This document shows, in pieces, positions 5,868-5,967 of a DNA stretch of 5,967 nt (its first letter is position 1; each line of letters starts with the position of its first letter). A program made the translations under genes and the position numbers. The stretch lies in the NCBI GenBank assembly GCA_004297645.1, contig SCUG01000768.1, positions 1-5,967 on the forward strand, in the 5' to 3' direction. Under the pieces are notes generated by a model, which was given only the letters and a program-made list of their open reading frames with translations, was not told the origin of the DNA and did no database searches. Source of the DNA: Saprospiraceae bacterium. GTDB taxonomy: Bacteria; Bacteroidota; Bacteroidia; Chitinophagales; Saprospiraceae.

Positions 5868-5967
5868 AAATAAGATGTGTGTTTTTTCGGCGGCTTCGCC
5901 GCCGAAAAAACACACCCTTGTTCTTTTTGAGGCCGCCGGAGGCGGCCTCAAAAAGAACATCTTATTT
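5868..5967. repeat. Double-hairpin element inside an outer inverted repeat
   Basis: Two long perfect hairpins stand side by side. Hairpin A: 5877-5894 pairs with 5898-5915, 18 bp with a TTC triloop and GC apex GGCGGC/GCCGCC. Hairpin B: 5919-5937 pairs with 5941-5959, 19 bp with a GGA triloop and apex GGCCGCC/GGCGGCC. An outer 11-bp perfect inverted repeat, AAATAAGATGT (5868-5878) with ACATCTTATTT (5957-5967), encloses both and overlaps their outer ends by two or three bases, so the whole can fold as a three-way junction or cruciform. It reaches the window edge and may extend. In both hairpins the T-run is in the 5' arm and the A-run in the 3' arm on either strand, the reverse of an intrinsic terminator. 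It has no ORF of its own. It resembles a REP- or MITE-like palindromic element; class unknown. The DNA between the preceding hairpin and this element (5837-5867) shows nothing. Confidence 0.85.

Noticed and set aside
4923..5960. A 345-codon open frame antisense to the PorP/SprF gene
   Set aside because: It overlaps a confident family member, its product resembles no protein I recognise, and it runs into the palindromic hairpins, whose translation is low-complexity. It is best explained as absence of stops opposite a moderately GC-rich gene.
5868..5967. Rho-independent terminator for the PorP/SprF gene
   Set aside because: The T-runs are in the 5' arms of both hairpins and A-runs in the 3' arms, opposite to terminator polarity, and a proper terminator-like hairpin lies upstream at 5794-5836.

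Overview
The window looks like a chromosomal segment of a Bacteroidota organism, possibly from the Saprospirales/Chitinophagales side, though that finer placement is a guess. The pointers are a PorP/SprF-family type IX secretion protein, a multidomain SurA-like peptidyl-prolyl isomerase with a layout typical of the phylum, start codons without Shine-Dalgarno sequences, and AT-rich intergenic DNA around genes of moderate GC. No tRNA, rRNA, CRISPR array, transposase or phage gene was seen.

Layout: positions 1-91 hold a gene-free imperfect inverted repeat. On the minus strand a two-gene envelope-folding operon follows: a 660-residue secreted PpiC/SurA-type isomerase (3056 to 1074), then, 15 bp later, a 298-residue probable lipoprotein of the same superfamily that seems to lack the catalytic parvulin histidines (1058 to 162). 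A 287-bp divergent intergenic region with two short dyads separates the operon from a plus-strand gene (3344-4432) for a cytoplasmic-looking trypsin-type serine protease carrying an internal zinc ribbon and a YbjN-like C-terminal domain. A 277-bp gap contains a possible decayed minus-strand reading frame. A PorP/SprF outer-membrane protein gene follows (4710-5765). It ends in a strong terminator-like hairpin (5794-5836), then a striking element at 5868-5967: two perfect long hairpins enclosed by a shared outer stem.

How the genes fit together: the isomerase pair and the PorP/SprF protein all act in the cell envelope. SurA-type chaperones help beta-barrel proteins reach the outer membrane, and PorP/SprF is predicted to be such a barrel, so a functional connection is possible. 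They are on opposite strands and separated by the protease gene, so the link is inference. No clearly new multi-gene system was found. The best leads are the double-hairpin element at the right edge, the inverted repeat at the left edge, the apparent internal duplication in the isomerase operon, and the protease-zinc ribbon-YbjN-like architecture.
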